Assembly: GCA_963675555.1 (NCBI GenBank)
Contig: OY776675.1
Location: 12,362,615 to 12,426,614, forward strand
From: Leptura quadrifasciata
Lineage: Eukaryota; Arthropoda; Insecta; Coleoptera; Cerambycidae
DNA: 64,000 nucleotides
Direction: 5' to 3'
Shown: piece by piece, positions 11,997 to 24,254 of the stretch
How positions within the stretch are numbered: position 1 is the first letter of the stretch
Layout: every line of letters starts with the position of its first letter
The notes under the pieces: generated by a model
What the model saw: only the letters and a program-made list of their open reading frames with translations
Told to the model about the DNA's origin: nothing
The model's database searches: none
Translations under genes and position numbers: made by a program

Positions 11997-13556
11997 ATTG
12001 AAAAATTATGTTTTAATATAATGGATAATTGAATTTGTATATGAATAAAAATTTAAAATCGATTTTTTTCACATTTTTTCAAGATCAATTTTTTTTTCTT
12101 GTTCACCATCATAAAGTGCATAAGAAAACCTACTTTTTTTTTGTAAAAAAAGAACCTCATGCGATGCTATGCACAAAAGTTATTAGCCAATTTTTAAAGT
12201 TAAAGTCAATTTTTGAGACTTGTATTAGATATATTGACTTGAAATTTTAGCCACTTGTTGTTCACATTATAAAGTATAATTTCTGAAAATTTCTGAAAAT
12301 TTCACTTAAAACATCCGAAGTTATAACAAAAAACCCTAATTTACCAGTTTTTTCAGTTTTATTTTTTTTGAGGTTATGTATGCAGATATAAATTTCAAAT
12401 TATAACCGCTGCTAGTCTATATCATAACGAAAGGCCTCCATTTTTTTCGCTTTTTTCGAACCTACACATACCGAGGAGATATACTCATCGACCAAAGTAG
12501 AGGTGAAAATGTCCATTTCGTATTGTATTCGATATAACTAACATGTTAAAAAAAATTGACACTGGAAACAATTCCTTATGTTTTGCTTGTCTGACTCCAC
12601 TATATGCCATAATGGTAATACAAACAAATAAATATCTCATAAATAAAAATACAAGTACAAAATGAACATGTAAAAAAAACGAAAAACTATAAGTCTAAAA
12701 CAGTAAAATTTTTTGCACGTTATTACGAGAGACCCTGTATGTAATGTGAAAAATATGTTTTTCTATCAATGTATTGGAAACAATTTCAACAATAAAAGAT
12801 ATGAATAATGATACTAGTAAATGTTTAACTAGTTTTAACTACGAGACTTCATATCTGACAATGTTTGAAAACAACCCCAATAAGATCAATGTAAATAATG
12901 TGCCTTTTCCCTGCGCGCCTCTGCCTAAGATCATGTTGGCTGCCGGGGTGATATATTTTCAACGGAGAAATCCAAAGACGGTGACTCGATAAACTCACAT
13001 AAATACGTTATCGCTCAAAAGTTTTTAAAGTATGTACTCCCTTATACCAAAACTTTTGTAAACTGTTACACGGTTCATTATTATTAGACGTACCTTAATA
13101 AATTTAATGATATATTGTGGCGGAGGATTTGGGGACAGAGAATTAAATTGTTTGTTGAACTAATTTGGAATGAAATAGCACGCGGCAATGTGAAGTTTTT
13201 TGTTTCAACCTGAAATTAAATTTAACGTTTACATACACATACGTGCAAACCGTTGTGACATTTGTACACATATCTAAGTAAAATATAATAAATTATGATA
13301 TTTGTATTTGATATTACTATGACTACAATACTTAAATAAATAGGCTTACAATGAACGCATAATTTTTTCATTTTTTAAATCTCCGTTCTTAAGATGTTCA
13401 AACTTATAATGTGGCATCAATACATCGTATAGTAGTGCTTAAAATTCATCTGTAACGTACTTCATGGAAGATTTTTTTCTGCAGACGTTTTATACTAATA
13501 TGTAATTTTTTCAATTGAAGAAAAATATATAGATATTTCTAATTTTTCAAAAAACA
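11997..13556. other. no gene; probable transposon end at 12000-12738
   Basis: 12000-12740 is T- and A-rich with phrases typical of subterminal DNA of Tc1-type elements, and it ends GAGACCCTG followed by TA at about 12728-12738. I found no left partner. 12740-13556 shows nothing recognisable. Confidence 0.35.
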
Positions 13557-13988
13557 AACCATGCAAGAGATTTAATAATTGATTGTTGAGGAATTAATTA
13601 TATGTTGTTATTTTTTCGAAAACATTTATTTCGAATTAATTTTTAAATGTCATTTTAGTATTTTTATTCCTAATCAAATCGACAAGATACTGCAATTATT
13701 CAAAGCAACCTGTCAATGTAAATAAAATGCGTCACGTAATGAGCTCATTACATCACTAGTACAGTAATGATCTATACTATGTGATACAACCTCTCCACCT
13801 CTGCTGGTGACGAGGCGAAAAACGGCCAGTCTTTGACACTCGAGTCCAGGAAACGAGTTTTCGATTTAAGTTCAGGCGCCAGTCCAAGTTTAAGCCGGAT
13901 ACGCGAAGCTGAATAGCACAAGTGGAGAAACGGTACTCCAGTGAATTTCTCAATAATATCAGTATATTCAATTAAACCTATCAAAAGT
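13557..13988 (+). repeat. 432-bp tandem unit, copy 1
   Basis: Starts AACCATGCAAGAG and ends at AAACCTATC. The following copy is about 90% identical by eye. The unit contains GCGTCACGTAATGAGCTCAT and AGTTTAAGCCGGATA. Short minus-strand open frames inside it are not supported by the second copy. Confidence 0.92.
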
Positions 13989-14470
13989 AACCATGCAACA
14001 GACTTAATAATTGATTGTTGAAGAATTAATTATATGTTGTTGTTTTTTCGAAAACACATTTAATTCAAATTAATTTTTAAATGTCATTTTAGTATTTTTA
14101 TTCGTAATCAAATCGACAAGCTAGTGCAATTATTCAAAGCAACCTGTCAATGTAAATAAAATGCGTCACGTAATGAGCTCATTACACCACTAGTACAGTA
14201 ATGATCTATACTATGTGATGCAACCTCTCCACCTTCTCCACCTCTGCTGATGACAAGGAGAAAAAAGGTCAGTCTTTGAAACTCGAGCCCCGGAAACGAG
14301 TTTTCGGTTTAAGTTCAGACGCCAGTCCAAGTTTAAGCCGGATATGCGAGGCTAAATAGCTCAAGTGGAGAAACGATACTCCAGTGGGTTAATTTGAAAA
14401 ATTAAACGTTCACACACAAACAGTAAAACTCAGAATTTCTCAATATCAGTATATTCTATTAAACCTATCA
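13989..14470 (+). repeat. 432-bp tandem unit, copy 2
   Basis: Head-to-tail with copy 1. It carries a ~12-bp duplication near CCACCTTCTCCACCTC and an extra ~45-bp stretch near 14395-14440, so it is longer. Only two units exist here: a local tandem duplication or a small piece of a satellite family. Confidence 0.92.
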
Positions 14471-14959
14471 TATACAAATCTACTAATTGACTAATTGATT
14501 ACTTCGATCAAGCTTTACAGGTTCTAAACACCGGGACGAGGGCAAGTGACGGAACGAAAAGGGTAATACCAGATGATTCAGATGACAGGGATAGCAAGCT
14601 GCAAAATAGTAACACAAAACACGCGGTAATGCGTTATCCCGGAATAAGCGATGACACAGAGCAAAGTTGCATACAAAGTTTACTAACTCCTCCGTGCACT
14701 TACTTGCTTCCTGTTGTTAGGGTCGGGCACGTGTGCTAGCGGGAATGGTCAAATCGGACTGACTACTTCACGCTTTCTCGATGACGTATTACGGGCTTGG
14801 CCAACATAATGCTGCTCTGAAATATATAACGCTGGCGATACCTGAGTTCGGTTCTCGGAGTGGACACGTCTGCTGCCGGTGAGTCGCTCTGGCTGACTGC
14901 CAGCACGGGATGAATTCAATTAATTGGATTGAATCTGCGGTAGGTTCTTGATGAGATAT
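14471..14959. other. unique, GC-richer sequence
   Basis: 14520-14920 is richer in GC than its surroundings, with no open frame or RNA signature. A 13-bp word GAGTGGACACGTC at 14858 recurs at 15197, bracketing the fold-back. Confidence 0.4.
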
Positions 14960-15166
14960 ATTCAATAGAATAATTATAAATATTCAAAAGAATAGTTACA
15001 ATACGCACTTGGTTTATTGTTTCATTAGTTTTGTTCAGATTTCTCTGACATTTGTTTCGGCCTTGCGACCATTATCAAAGAGTCTTAAAGTTTTTAAGAC
15101 TCTTTGATAATGGTCTTTGATAATGGTAACTATTCCTTTGAATATTTATAATTATTCTATCGAATT
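14960..15166. repeat. nested fold-back
   Basis: Outer arms 14960-14999 and 15126-15166 are inverted copies (about 38 of 40 positions). Inside lies a perfect 22-bp inverted repeat, 15068-15089 and 15093-15114, with a 3-nt loop; each arm contains ATTATCAAAGAGTCTTAAA or its complement. The phrase TTTCGGCCTTGCGACCATTATC beside it (shown here in part) resembles the non-coding end of Penelope-like elements, which often carry inverted partial copies. A simple fold-back element is the alternative. Confidence 0.8.
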
Positions 15167-17734
15167 CAATTATTTCCTTCAAATATTTACAAGCATGAGT
15201 GGACACGTCGGCGGTAATAGATGCGCGGTGGATCGACGTGACGTCAAACGGACGGTCGGAGAAAATATTTAGGAATATACTTAGTAAAAATAATTCAATT
15301 ATCTGAACTTTGGGACTTAAAATATTTTCTTCGCAGACCGGAGCAAACAGAAAGTACGTCTATCGCGTTGGGTGGCAGCTAGCGAAGTGACAGTCGGATA
15401 TATTCACTTATTCATTTTACCGAAAGGATGACGTTGCACGGGTGACGTCAGATTGACTTGTAAATATTTTCATTACCTTGCTTTGATACTTAGAATATTT
15501 CGCGAACGGTTTATTCAAGACAGCAGGCACTAACATCTAGCTCGCGGGACTGTTGAATATGTACTAAAATATTTGCTGGTGGTTCGCAAGCTTATACGTC
15601 GCTCTCCTTTTACCTGAGTGCATCTATACTTTACAACTGGTATGATTATTCGGTGCTTCTACTAATTAATACTTTTTTTTAATTTCCAAACTAATTCGCT
15701 TACGGTGGTACAATATATACACAATAATAAAAATAAAGGGATAATATATATAAAATGTTATTAACAAATATAAATATCCTGTGCATTTTGCGATAACGAC
15801 AAACGCTTTGTTACATCATTACAATAATTTCTCTTCAAAAACCCAACTATCTATTTGAAATTTTTTTAAAAAGAAATACGATTCATAACCTAAATTTGAG
15901 ATATACGAATGATCACTTCCATAAAATACGTCCAAAATGTGAAATGTATCGATCTTCTTTTGCATATTTATCTACTGATGTACATATACATATAATAATC
16001 TTTCCCTGCAGATACATAATAAATCAATGAACTCTTTACAAACCGACACATACTCTGATTTTAAGTCATGATTTAAATATTAATTCAAATATATTGTCAA
16101 TTTTTGTGTGAACATTTTTATTTCAAATTTTAATGTATTTTAATAAAGTCACCCAAATTATTAAACAAGTAATTTTTGTTATAGGGGCAAGGCACGTGTA
16201 TAGCTGGAAAATACGTCGGCATCCAATTTATTACAGAAGTCGCTATATATCCATGTTTATTATCCCACTGCACTGGTATGTATTCTAGTACGTAATATTA
16301 CAATTTCCATTCGTTTAAATATGACATGAACATCTCATAATATTTAAGTTTTGTTGATTTTCGTTTGAAAGTATATCTCATAAGCCTTAAACAAAAGCAA
16401 GGCAACGTTGAAAGGAGCGTCGATCCTGGAGAATATTATAATTTGAAGTGAGCGCAGCGAGGGCTGGAGTTCTTGATGTTTTTCTTTTCTGTCGTACTGC
16501 TCATAAAGAAGGGCAAGCAAACAACAACTCAAAGTGAGACAATTCCGACATTTGTAAAAAAGCTATATAAAGGATGCGAAACTATAAAACTCTTTGCCTA
16601 AAATTAGTCCGGGTGCCGGCTCCTTACAAAGAAGACAAATTGTTCAGAGTTTTATCCTTTTGTTGTGTTATATATGACCCCTTGTGCTCTTTCTGTTCTT
16701 TCTTTGCAATTAGCGCCTCGTCTTGAGTAGGTACATTTTTAATTCCTCAATTCAGCTATTATAAACACAACATTAATTATCAATTTCGTTGGCAGCTGAA
16801 GTCTCGCGGCGCCTGCCGACTGCCATTGTTTCGACGCGGCATTTTTAATTGAGATTATTGCACCATCTTTATTCAAATGAACATTTCTCTTACAACGCAG
16901 CAGCCCCATTAAAAGTGTGCATAATTATAACAACCACTACGAGTATTGTCTCTGGAATTAGTCATTTGTGCGTTACTAATTGTATTCTTAATCTCCCTCA
17001 TAACCCCATCATTATTTCATTAGCTTGGATTAAAATAAAACACATTTTTATTACTTTCTACAAGAAAGCAGCTTGTTGTTTTCACAGAAATTCGCATTCA
17101 GTCAACCGTAAGTAAAATAATCAGTAAGGGTACGGGGGTACACATTTAGAAAATTACTAATATAATTAATAAAAGAGAAGAGACGAAGTGGGCATTTAAA
17201 CCGATACTTACTTCTTTTACCATTATTATGCTATTTTTTACCAAGCTTTAAAATTTCAGTACTTTGTATCCACTAATTTACACTCACATATACCTAAATA
17301 TGAAAGTATAGTAATAATGATTTTTATCGAATACTAATTTAGATCATCGAATCTACAATGTGTCCCACTTTTCATGGAGCCACCCTCATATCCCGCTCGC
17401 CTGATATCCGAATATTTTGAAATTTTGGTGGTGAATATATACCTATAAAGTGAGTCTTTAGGCGTAACCACTTTTGACTGTAGTCAGAGACATTCGATTG
17501 TATGATGGAGAAAGAGGATCGATTTTTGAAAAAAAGTATTAGCGATTTTTTTAGAGAAAAACTAGTAAGATATTCATAATCAGCACTTTTAGAAACCCCT
17601 TTGTACAAGATTGCATCGTTGTGGATTCAAAGGTGTTTGAGATATGGCCGTCGGAAAAAAAAATTTTTCTTCAAATAATTTGTATCTGTAAAACGGATAT
17701 GAAAAATAATGTAATCTTTATTTTTTGTTCAGAA
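15167..17734. other. no gene seen
   Basis: 15200-15620 is GC-richer with several GACGTCA-like words. 16600-16990 contains many ATTA/TAATT motifs in a GC-mixed context and could be conserved regulatory DNA of a neighbouring gene. 17340-17700 resembles subterminal transposon sequence. No coding frame recognised. Confidence 0.4.
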
Positions 17735-17736
17735 TA

Positions 17737-18967
17737 ATGTATTGTACTAGTATGAAATGATTCTCTACAACAAAATTACTATTGATTTAATAAGACAAAA
17801 ATTCTAATTTGTACATGCCTACCATGTTTCTAACAAATAATCTTCAATGAAGACCTAAGTAAGCCATGAAAATAAAAGTTATTGCAAGTGTCAATGTATT
17901 ATTGAACGTAAATAAGTTTAATTAGTTTAATTTATATGAATGCTTGTTTAATGGTACATAATAAGTGAACTGCTTTTTTTATGATAATGACTCGGCGTTT
18001 AACAATGCAAGAAAAAGTGGATTTGGTTCGTTTAGTCGGAGATAATGCCAGATCATTTAGAAAAGCTGCTGATGAATTTAATTTACGGCATCCTGACCGT
18101 CAGCCTCCCTTTCGCCATAAATTGGTAACAACCATCAATAAATATTTTGGCAATAGAGGAAATGTATGTAAGTTAAGACCAAAGAATTATAATTTACAAA
18201 ATCAGCAAACTCAAAACGAGGAACTCATTTTATAATATTTTAGAAATCCAAGGTCATATTTGCTGATGAAGCAACATTCGCTACCAATGGGATAGTATGC
18301 TCTCAAAATTGCCGTTTTTTGGCTGACGAAAATCCCCACTGGTTTGTCAGTACTAAAAGACAATATGTGTCAAAAGTTAACGTTTGGTGCGGTTTACGGA
18401 ATGACCAGATTATTGGACCTTTTTTCATTCCGAGATTGAATGGAGAAAGGTATTTAAATTTGTTGCAGAGAGAAATTCAACTCTTTCTCAATAATCTGCC
18501 TCAAGATGTCAGAAGAGACTTGTACTATCCACTTGATGGTGCCCCGGCTCATAACGTTGCAAGCGGTTGGCTAGAAGGTAATTTTCCAGGTAGATGGATA
18601 GATTTTAGAAGTCAAGTGCATGAGTTTCCCCCGAGGTCTCCGGACCTGACACCACTTGATTTCTGTTTGTGGGGTCGTCTAAAATATATAGCGTATAAGA
18701 ACAGAACGTAGCCAAGATGAGTTAATGATCAGAATTAGACAGGCATGTGTTGAGATCACTCCAGCTGAAATTAGAAATGTTGTATGCCATGTAAGAAAAC
18801 GGATGGAGCAATGTACTCGGAATGATGGTGGTTACAGAGAAACGCAAACAATTATATAATCAAATTAGCTGTGTAGATTATTTGTTAGAAACATGATAGG
18901 TATGTACAAATTAGAATTTTTGCCTTATTAAATAAATAGTAATTTTGTTCATACTAGTACAATACAT
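17737..18967 (+). mobile_element. Tc1/mariner-type element with ~100-bp TIRs (element B)
   Basis: The left end ATGTATTGTACTAGTATGAA (17737) is inverted at the right end (18967). The arms run 17737-17843 and 18875-18967 and match along their length apart from a ~13-bp insertion in the left arm. TA flanks both sides (17735-17736 and 18968-18969), the expected target duplication. The 1,231-bp unit holds one decayed transposase in the same orientation. The insertion lies at the end of a minus-strand RT relic. Confidence 0.92.
17981..18859 (+). pseudogene. DUF4817-like/DDE transposase of element B, internally deleted
   Basis: ATG at 17981 opens an N-terminal helix-turn-helix region (LTMQEKVDLVRLVGDN; ADEFNLRHPDRQPP). 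It stops at about 18235 where some 55 codons are missing relative to the sister at 23040. The catalytic core then follows: first Asp in FADEATF (18255-18275), second in PLDGAPAH (about 18535), third in DLTPLDFCLWG (about 18655), with 40 residues between the last two. A frameshift near 18710 separates the core from the C-terminal helix, which ends at TAA 18857. All three catalytic Asp remain, so decay is by deletion and frameshift. Confidence 0.9.
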
Positions 18968-18970
18968 TAT

Positions 18971-20041
18971 ATTTTTTCTTCTATTTCTAAATAAATATAT
19001 GACTGAGGCAAGCTTTGAAATAATAGTTTCACATTGAACTTTCCAATTGAGATTTTTATATAACTGTAAACCTAAAAATTTAATTGTATCTATTTTAGTA
19101 GATAAAGGAGTATTATTTATATTAAAATTTAGCAACTTACACTGTTTTTGACTGTTATGAAATCTTATAATCTTAGCTTTTTCGGCCTTGAAATATAATA
19201 AATGCTTGAAAACCCATTCATTTAGCCTATTAAATAATACGTGCAAGAAAATTTCAAACTTTCATCTGTTTTATTTGAAATAATTAAAGAAGTGTCATCA
19301 GCATACATTACGATATGAGTACTAAATAAAAGCGAACCTATTTCATTTACATATAGCAAGAAAAGCGCCGGGCCCAAAACGGAACCCTGTGGAATTCCTA
19401 ACGTTAAATATGACCATTCAGGGCTAACCTTATCAAAACTATTATTATTATTATATTTGATACTAACCAGTTGTTTCCTATGATACTCCTCTTATTCCGT
19501 AATCTTTTAATTTGGTCAGTAATTTTTTATGGTCGAGGCAATCGAATGCCCTGCCGAGATCACAAGAAATCCCAACAGGCACTCGCCAACTTCAAGGAAA
19601 TTTAACATTTTCTCATAAAAAATAGTGTACGGTTGTAATAGCTGACCTTCCACTGCGAAATCCGTGCTGACTTTTGGTTAATATTTCATACTTTTCTAGA
19701 TATTTAGACAATCTATCCATAAAACAATACTCGAGTATTTTAGAAAAACCTAAAGGCACCCTAACAGGTCTATAATTTTTCAATAGTTTTGGATCGGTTT
19801 TCTTGAAAACAGGTACAACTTTTTCAGTCTTTAAGATATCAGGAAATGTTCCAAATTCAAAAGACAAGTTTACGAGATAAGTATTTGGTTTAATAATTAA
19901 ATTGAAAACTTTTTTAATAATAAACATAGGAACATCGTTATACAACGTTATTATAAAGACTTTCTTAAATAATGGCTGGAAGTAATGGATGTAGGCATTA
20001 ACACACACACACACACACACACATGCATTTTTAAGTACCAA
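18971..20041 (-). pseudogene. non-LTR retrotransposon RT relic
   Basis: Minus strand, three frames. Upstream part (20041-19613): FPDILKTEKVVPVFKK, NYRPV, and ILTKSQHGFRSGRSA, the finger region. Middle (about 19400-19290), other frame: GIPQGSVLGPALF and YADDTSLI, so the catalytic box is intact. Downstream (19246-18971): EKAKIIRFHN and TIKFLGLQL, the thumb. Frameshifts separate the pieces. The 3' side is cut at the border of element B and no continuation was found beyond it. The motif set fits jockey/CR1-group LINEs. Confidence 0.88.
20000..20023. repeat. (AC)n microsatellite
   Basis: Twelve uninterrupted AC units, read on the minus strand as Cys-Val codons within the upstream end of the RT relic. 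Confidence 0.95.
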
Positions 20042-22482
20042 ATCATATAGTAAAGCATAATATTTGTTCTAAATGTTTTTGAATTAAATTTAACTGCCTT
20101 TCATTAAGGATCCAATTATATTGTGGGAAAGACCGTTCAACGTGACAAATTAATGTAACTGGTTTATACTTAAGATATGTGAATTTTTCCAGAGATACAT
20201 TTTTTAGTTCTTGTTTCGACATGTCTGCATTGCAACGTACACTATGCCATTACAAATGTTTCTCGGTAATCGAATAATGTATTATTAAAAATCCATTGCA
20301 TATATTGCATCACGGCCATCAGATTTTTAATTCTATCGTGATAGCATCATTATTGGCATTGAAAATACTTCTGGACGCGTAGATAAGGGACCGTTTACAT
20401 AGAAATGAAGCGACATGTGACAGATCCACAGAGTAGGACAAACCAGATGTTTCACTTGACGCATATTGGTTTATATCCACTCACAGAAGATGCCGATTTG
20501 TGAGGTGTTCTGCACATTCTAGGAATCACTCATTCCTATACTCTTTGAAACATAAATGGTTGTGAAGTCACTTAGTTTATTGTGTCCTAATAATTTATTG
20601 TTAGCCACAAAAATTTTCTCGCAAGGCTATTTTATCCGTGGTCTCGCCTGACAACTAGAATGATTATTATTGATTTTACAACCTGGAAACAGAGCTTCGA
20701 CCGATTATGTAAAATTTTAATGAGAATAGGCACCTAATTGTGGCTAAATATCGAAACTATATTCACATGTATAACATTTTACTTCCTTTGAGTTCATGGC
20801 AAAGGATATGAACCTGATGATGGTTGCTGAATGTGCGGAGTGCATATAAGTTCTCTGAAAATACCAGTATTTTAATTTCATGATCTCTAATGAAAGTAAA
20901 ACTTTATGTGGGTATACTAGGCATCGGATATTATCGTTTGCCGTAAGTTGCCAAAAGGACCTTACCTTTAAGTTTGTCCGATTTCAACCTAGCAGAGGTT
21001 AAAATTCATTACGATTTTAACCGACTAAAATCACAAGAGACAATATTTTGATAAGTCAATAAATAAAAATATTTGATATTTTTTATGTTAAGGGTGTACT
21101 TGATGGACTCGCTTCGCTTGTTCAGCAGGAAGAGCACAGACACCATCGTCGCGCGGTCTTTCGACCTTTGCTGCTGTTGCTGTGTAAGCCATGTGCTTAT
21201 CTTAAAAATTAATAAGCCGGATAAACATGGTAAATTTTTCAATACTCTACAAGTTTTCTATTTACACGTTTGATATAAGACTTATGGAAAACGTAATTAA
21301 AAGAAAATGTTTTCTCATAATTTTGATTGATTTTGATAATCTGCACTTTTTTCCAATATTTATTAAACAATTTTGAATTATTTTTCACTTCATCCTTTAA
21401 ATATTTTAATAATTATAAATTTATATTTAAAGCAACATTTATAAAATACAAAGAATAAGATTTTTCCGGCTAAAATTATTCCCTCCTAATCCTATCTGAC
21501 TTCTGAAGAACCCTATAAAAACAATGTGAATTTGGATTTCATCGTCTCAAGAGCCATAAATGCTATTACACTTTATGATCCCAAACGAATAGATGGAAGG
21601 TAAATTACAAATCCTTTTATTCATCTAGACATCGCATTATATAAATCTATCGAATATCAGCGATTGCTGAATCAGTGGTCGAGGCAATTTCCAAGGTTTG
21701 AATGGCACAAAATATAACCTGAGGATTGAGTGGAGACCGCGGACACGTACCCTGAAGCAGTCGCCGAAGTGTCGCGCTGGAACTCGCAAAGCCACGGAGA
21801 ACGGCTTTTGCGGACTCATTAAACCAATAAAACCATTCCAGAGCCACCTCGTCCTGAAATCCTTAGGCTGCCGACGGCGACGCCACGTGCTTTTCTTGCC
21901 TCATCATCCAAAACAACTCCCACAATAGGTATTTTTATAGGTAACAATGGCCTATCATAAAACCTCCCCCTTTCGCTTGAGTTATAAACCGATGATTTAT
22001 TGGCACTTGAGTGTAATTTATTATTGTTCTGGTGTGAGTGAGACCAATAATAAATGATGACTGCGCAATAAATGTTATATTATTATAGTATATCAACAGA
22101 TTATTATTGTATTGCAAATGTTTAAATGTTTGTTTAAATATATTTTTTTAAATTCGGAAATCTTAGAGGTGCATCACTACACCCTTCGGAGAAGAGTATA
22201 TTATATTTACAAGACACTTTTCTAAACTCATAGGAAAGAAATCGATTCGGGATAACTCGGATAAACTTTCCCATTTATGAATTAATAAATTTTGATGTTC
22301 AAATTTTTATGTCAAATCATTTGTAAATTTGCCGAACCAAAATGCCCTGTTTCCACAACAAATTTTTATTTTGTCAAATCTCCGTTTAATCCAGTGCGTG
22401 GGTATCAAAAAGGGGTGTTTGAATGCAAAAGGTGGGGTAGTAGTGATTTTTTAGTATGTTGTTAGGCTTGGGGCCCTAATGA
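20042..22482. other. no gene seen
   Basis: Several open frames of 60-80 codons (for example 21009-21242 minus and 21698-21928 plus) overlap one another and lack motifs. 21690-21920 is GC-rich and single-copy here. From about 22380 the sequence resembles transposon subterminal DNA. Confidence 0.4.
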
Positions 22483-22538
22483 AAAATCCAAGTTTTCGAC
22501 CTCGAGGCGCATGCGCTCGAGCCGCCATCTTGGATTTT
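22483..22538. repeat. strong hairpin with CTCGAG/GCGCATGCGC core
   Basis: AAAAATCCAAG is inverted as CTTGGATTTT around a near-perfect palindrome CTCGAGGCGCATGCGCTCGAG minus its last base. It lies left of the 22794 arm and may be part of an element end. Confidence 0.65.
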
Positions 22539-22793
22539 AGGTAAAAAAATTTGGTTTTTTGATAATAACTCAAAAACGGTGGCTTTCACGACAAAAGATG
22601 TTCTATACAAAGTTAAAGAGGACAAAATTTCCTACATTTTTTGTTAAAACAATTTTTTTGTAGCCCACATATGTTAGGAGTTACAGCTCTGTGAATTTGC
22701 ACTATTTGTAAAAAAGTATTATATTTTGTTATTTGGCTGTTAATAACTAAAATAAATAATGTAAACAAATGCCAATCATATTGAAATAATTTT

Positions 22794-23244
22794 TAAAGAG
22801 ACTCTACTTTAATTTTATATTGTTCAAAAAATAAGAATAAAGTTGAAATTGAGAAAACTGCCAAAAATCAATTTTTTCAAATGGAAACCCCCAATTTTTA
22901 TAATCTTATCTTATTCGCCATTAAAAATAAGGGCAAGTTTGTATATGGATGTCTATTCCGAAAATTTTTAGTTTTCGAGATATTCCCAATAAACAAATGC
23001 ATGTAGCTGTCACTTACCATTTAACAAATATCAATTATCATGCCGGGGTGCTTAAATTATACGCACGAGGATTACTTAAATTTGTTTATAATCTATGGAG
23101 AATGTAACAAAGTTTTATCAAGAACGTGTGAAATATTTGCTAATAGATATCCAGATAAACAAAAACCATCTCCGAACAGTATTAAACGAATAATGGAGAA
23201 TTTCAAAAATTTTGGCACCGTTAAGGCAACAGTTCATAAAATAA
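22794..23244 (+). repeat. element C left inverted arm
   Basis: Pairs with 24255-24808. Outer word AAAGAGAC, inner word ACAGTTCATAAAATAA. It covers the 5' non-coding part and codons 1 to about 68 of the transposase. Confidence 0.88.
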
Positions 23245-24137
23245 AACCAATTGTCGATGATGAAAATATCGAAATTGCTATTTTGGAATATTTTGCGGCA
23301 TATCCTATGACATCCTTAAGACAAGTGAAACAGGAAACAGGAATCTCCAAGAACTCTATTCATAGAATTCTTTTGAAACACAAATTCCATCCCTATTCCA
23401 TTTCTATGATTCAACACCTAAAGGACACCGATTTTATCAGAAGAGTTCACTTTTGCGAATTTATTTTAACAATGTTACAAGGCGACTTTCGATTTTTGGA
23501 CAACATAATTAGGACTGACGAGGCAAAATTTACGAAAAATGGACTTTTCAACAGACATAATTCCCACTTTTGGTGTGATTCAAATCCCCATGCTGTGAGA
23601 TTGAGAAATTATCAAGAAACCTGGCAATTTAATGTGTACTGTGCTGTGAGAAATGATGGAGTCGTAAAACTTAATTTTTATGAAGAAAACTTAAATGGTA
23701 ACGAATGAATACTTACATAGTTTTTCAAATTACGTATTAACTTTTTTTTTGGTGAAAGATATTTGAATATATTACAAGATTTAGATAATGAATATTTGAA
23801 CAATTTACCGCTAGCTGAACATAGGCAAATATTTTACCAACACGATGGCACGCCACCACACAGCAGCTTTATAGTTAACAACTTCTTGGAAGAAACTTTT
23901 TACGATAACTGGATTGCTAACAATGGACCTTTCCTGTGGCCTCCCCGTTCTCCTGATCTTTCTGTCTTAGACTATTTTATATGGGGAACAATAAAAGATA
24001 TGGTTTATTTTAATCCAGTCACAACAATGGAAGATTGTCAGGCAAGAGTAAGGAATGCTTTTGAAAGATTATCTCCAGGTTCTATTAGAGCGGCCACCCA
24101 TGACGAACTAATCAAGAGGTGCGAAAAATGTTTGTAA
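23040..24137 (+). pseudogene. DUF4817-like/DDE transposase of element C, nearly full length
   Basis: ATG at 23040 starts MPGCLNYTHEDYLNLF, a helix-turn-helix domain (residues ~1-70), then a second helical DNA-binding part with MTSLRQVKQETGISKNSIHR. The catalytic core has Asp 1 in IIRTDEAKFT (~residue 160), Asp 2 in YQHDGTPPH and Asp 3 in DLSVLDYFIWG, with 41 residues between the last two. It ends RCEKCL at a TAA. The reading is continuous except at 23698-23751, where 54 bp with stops separate NLNG from ERYLNIL. That insert looks like an intron with a damaged acceptor (see its own entry). If it cannot be removed, the protein stops after ~222 residues and lacks two catalytic Asp. This is the best-preserved transposase of its type here. 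Confidence 0.88.
23698..23751 (+). other. candidate 54-bp intron with a lost 3' acceptor
   Basis: Begins GTAACG after codon AAT-G, contains TATTAAC (a good branch site) and a run of nine or more T, and ends TG where AG is expected. Precise removal would restore the conserved NGERYL junction. Sister copies at 9090 and 18440 have no insertion there. Confidence 0.55.
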
Positions 24138-24254
24138 GTTCAGGGTGGACACTTTGAACACTTATTAAAATAAAATATTTTCCTGAGTATAAGTAGTTAT
24201 ATACTGTTAGTATTTTATGTAAGAACCTTTTGTATCTAAGTTACATTTGTTTAA

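Noticed and set aside
12029..12250. 73-aa open frame rich in Phe and Lys
   Set aside because: Low-complexity T/A-rich DNA with no domain; probably transposon subterminal sequence.
15068..15114. microRNA precursor
   Set aside because: The hairpin is perfectly paired with a 3-nt loop and sits inside a larger inverted repeat, which fits a fold-back element better than a pre-miRNA.
21698..21928. 76-aa Arg-rich open frame with overlapping minus-strand frames
   Set aside because: GC-rich block gives overlapping open frames on both strands; no motif, splice context or homologue recognised.
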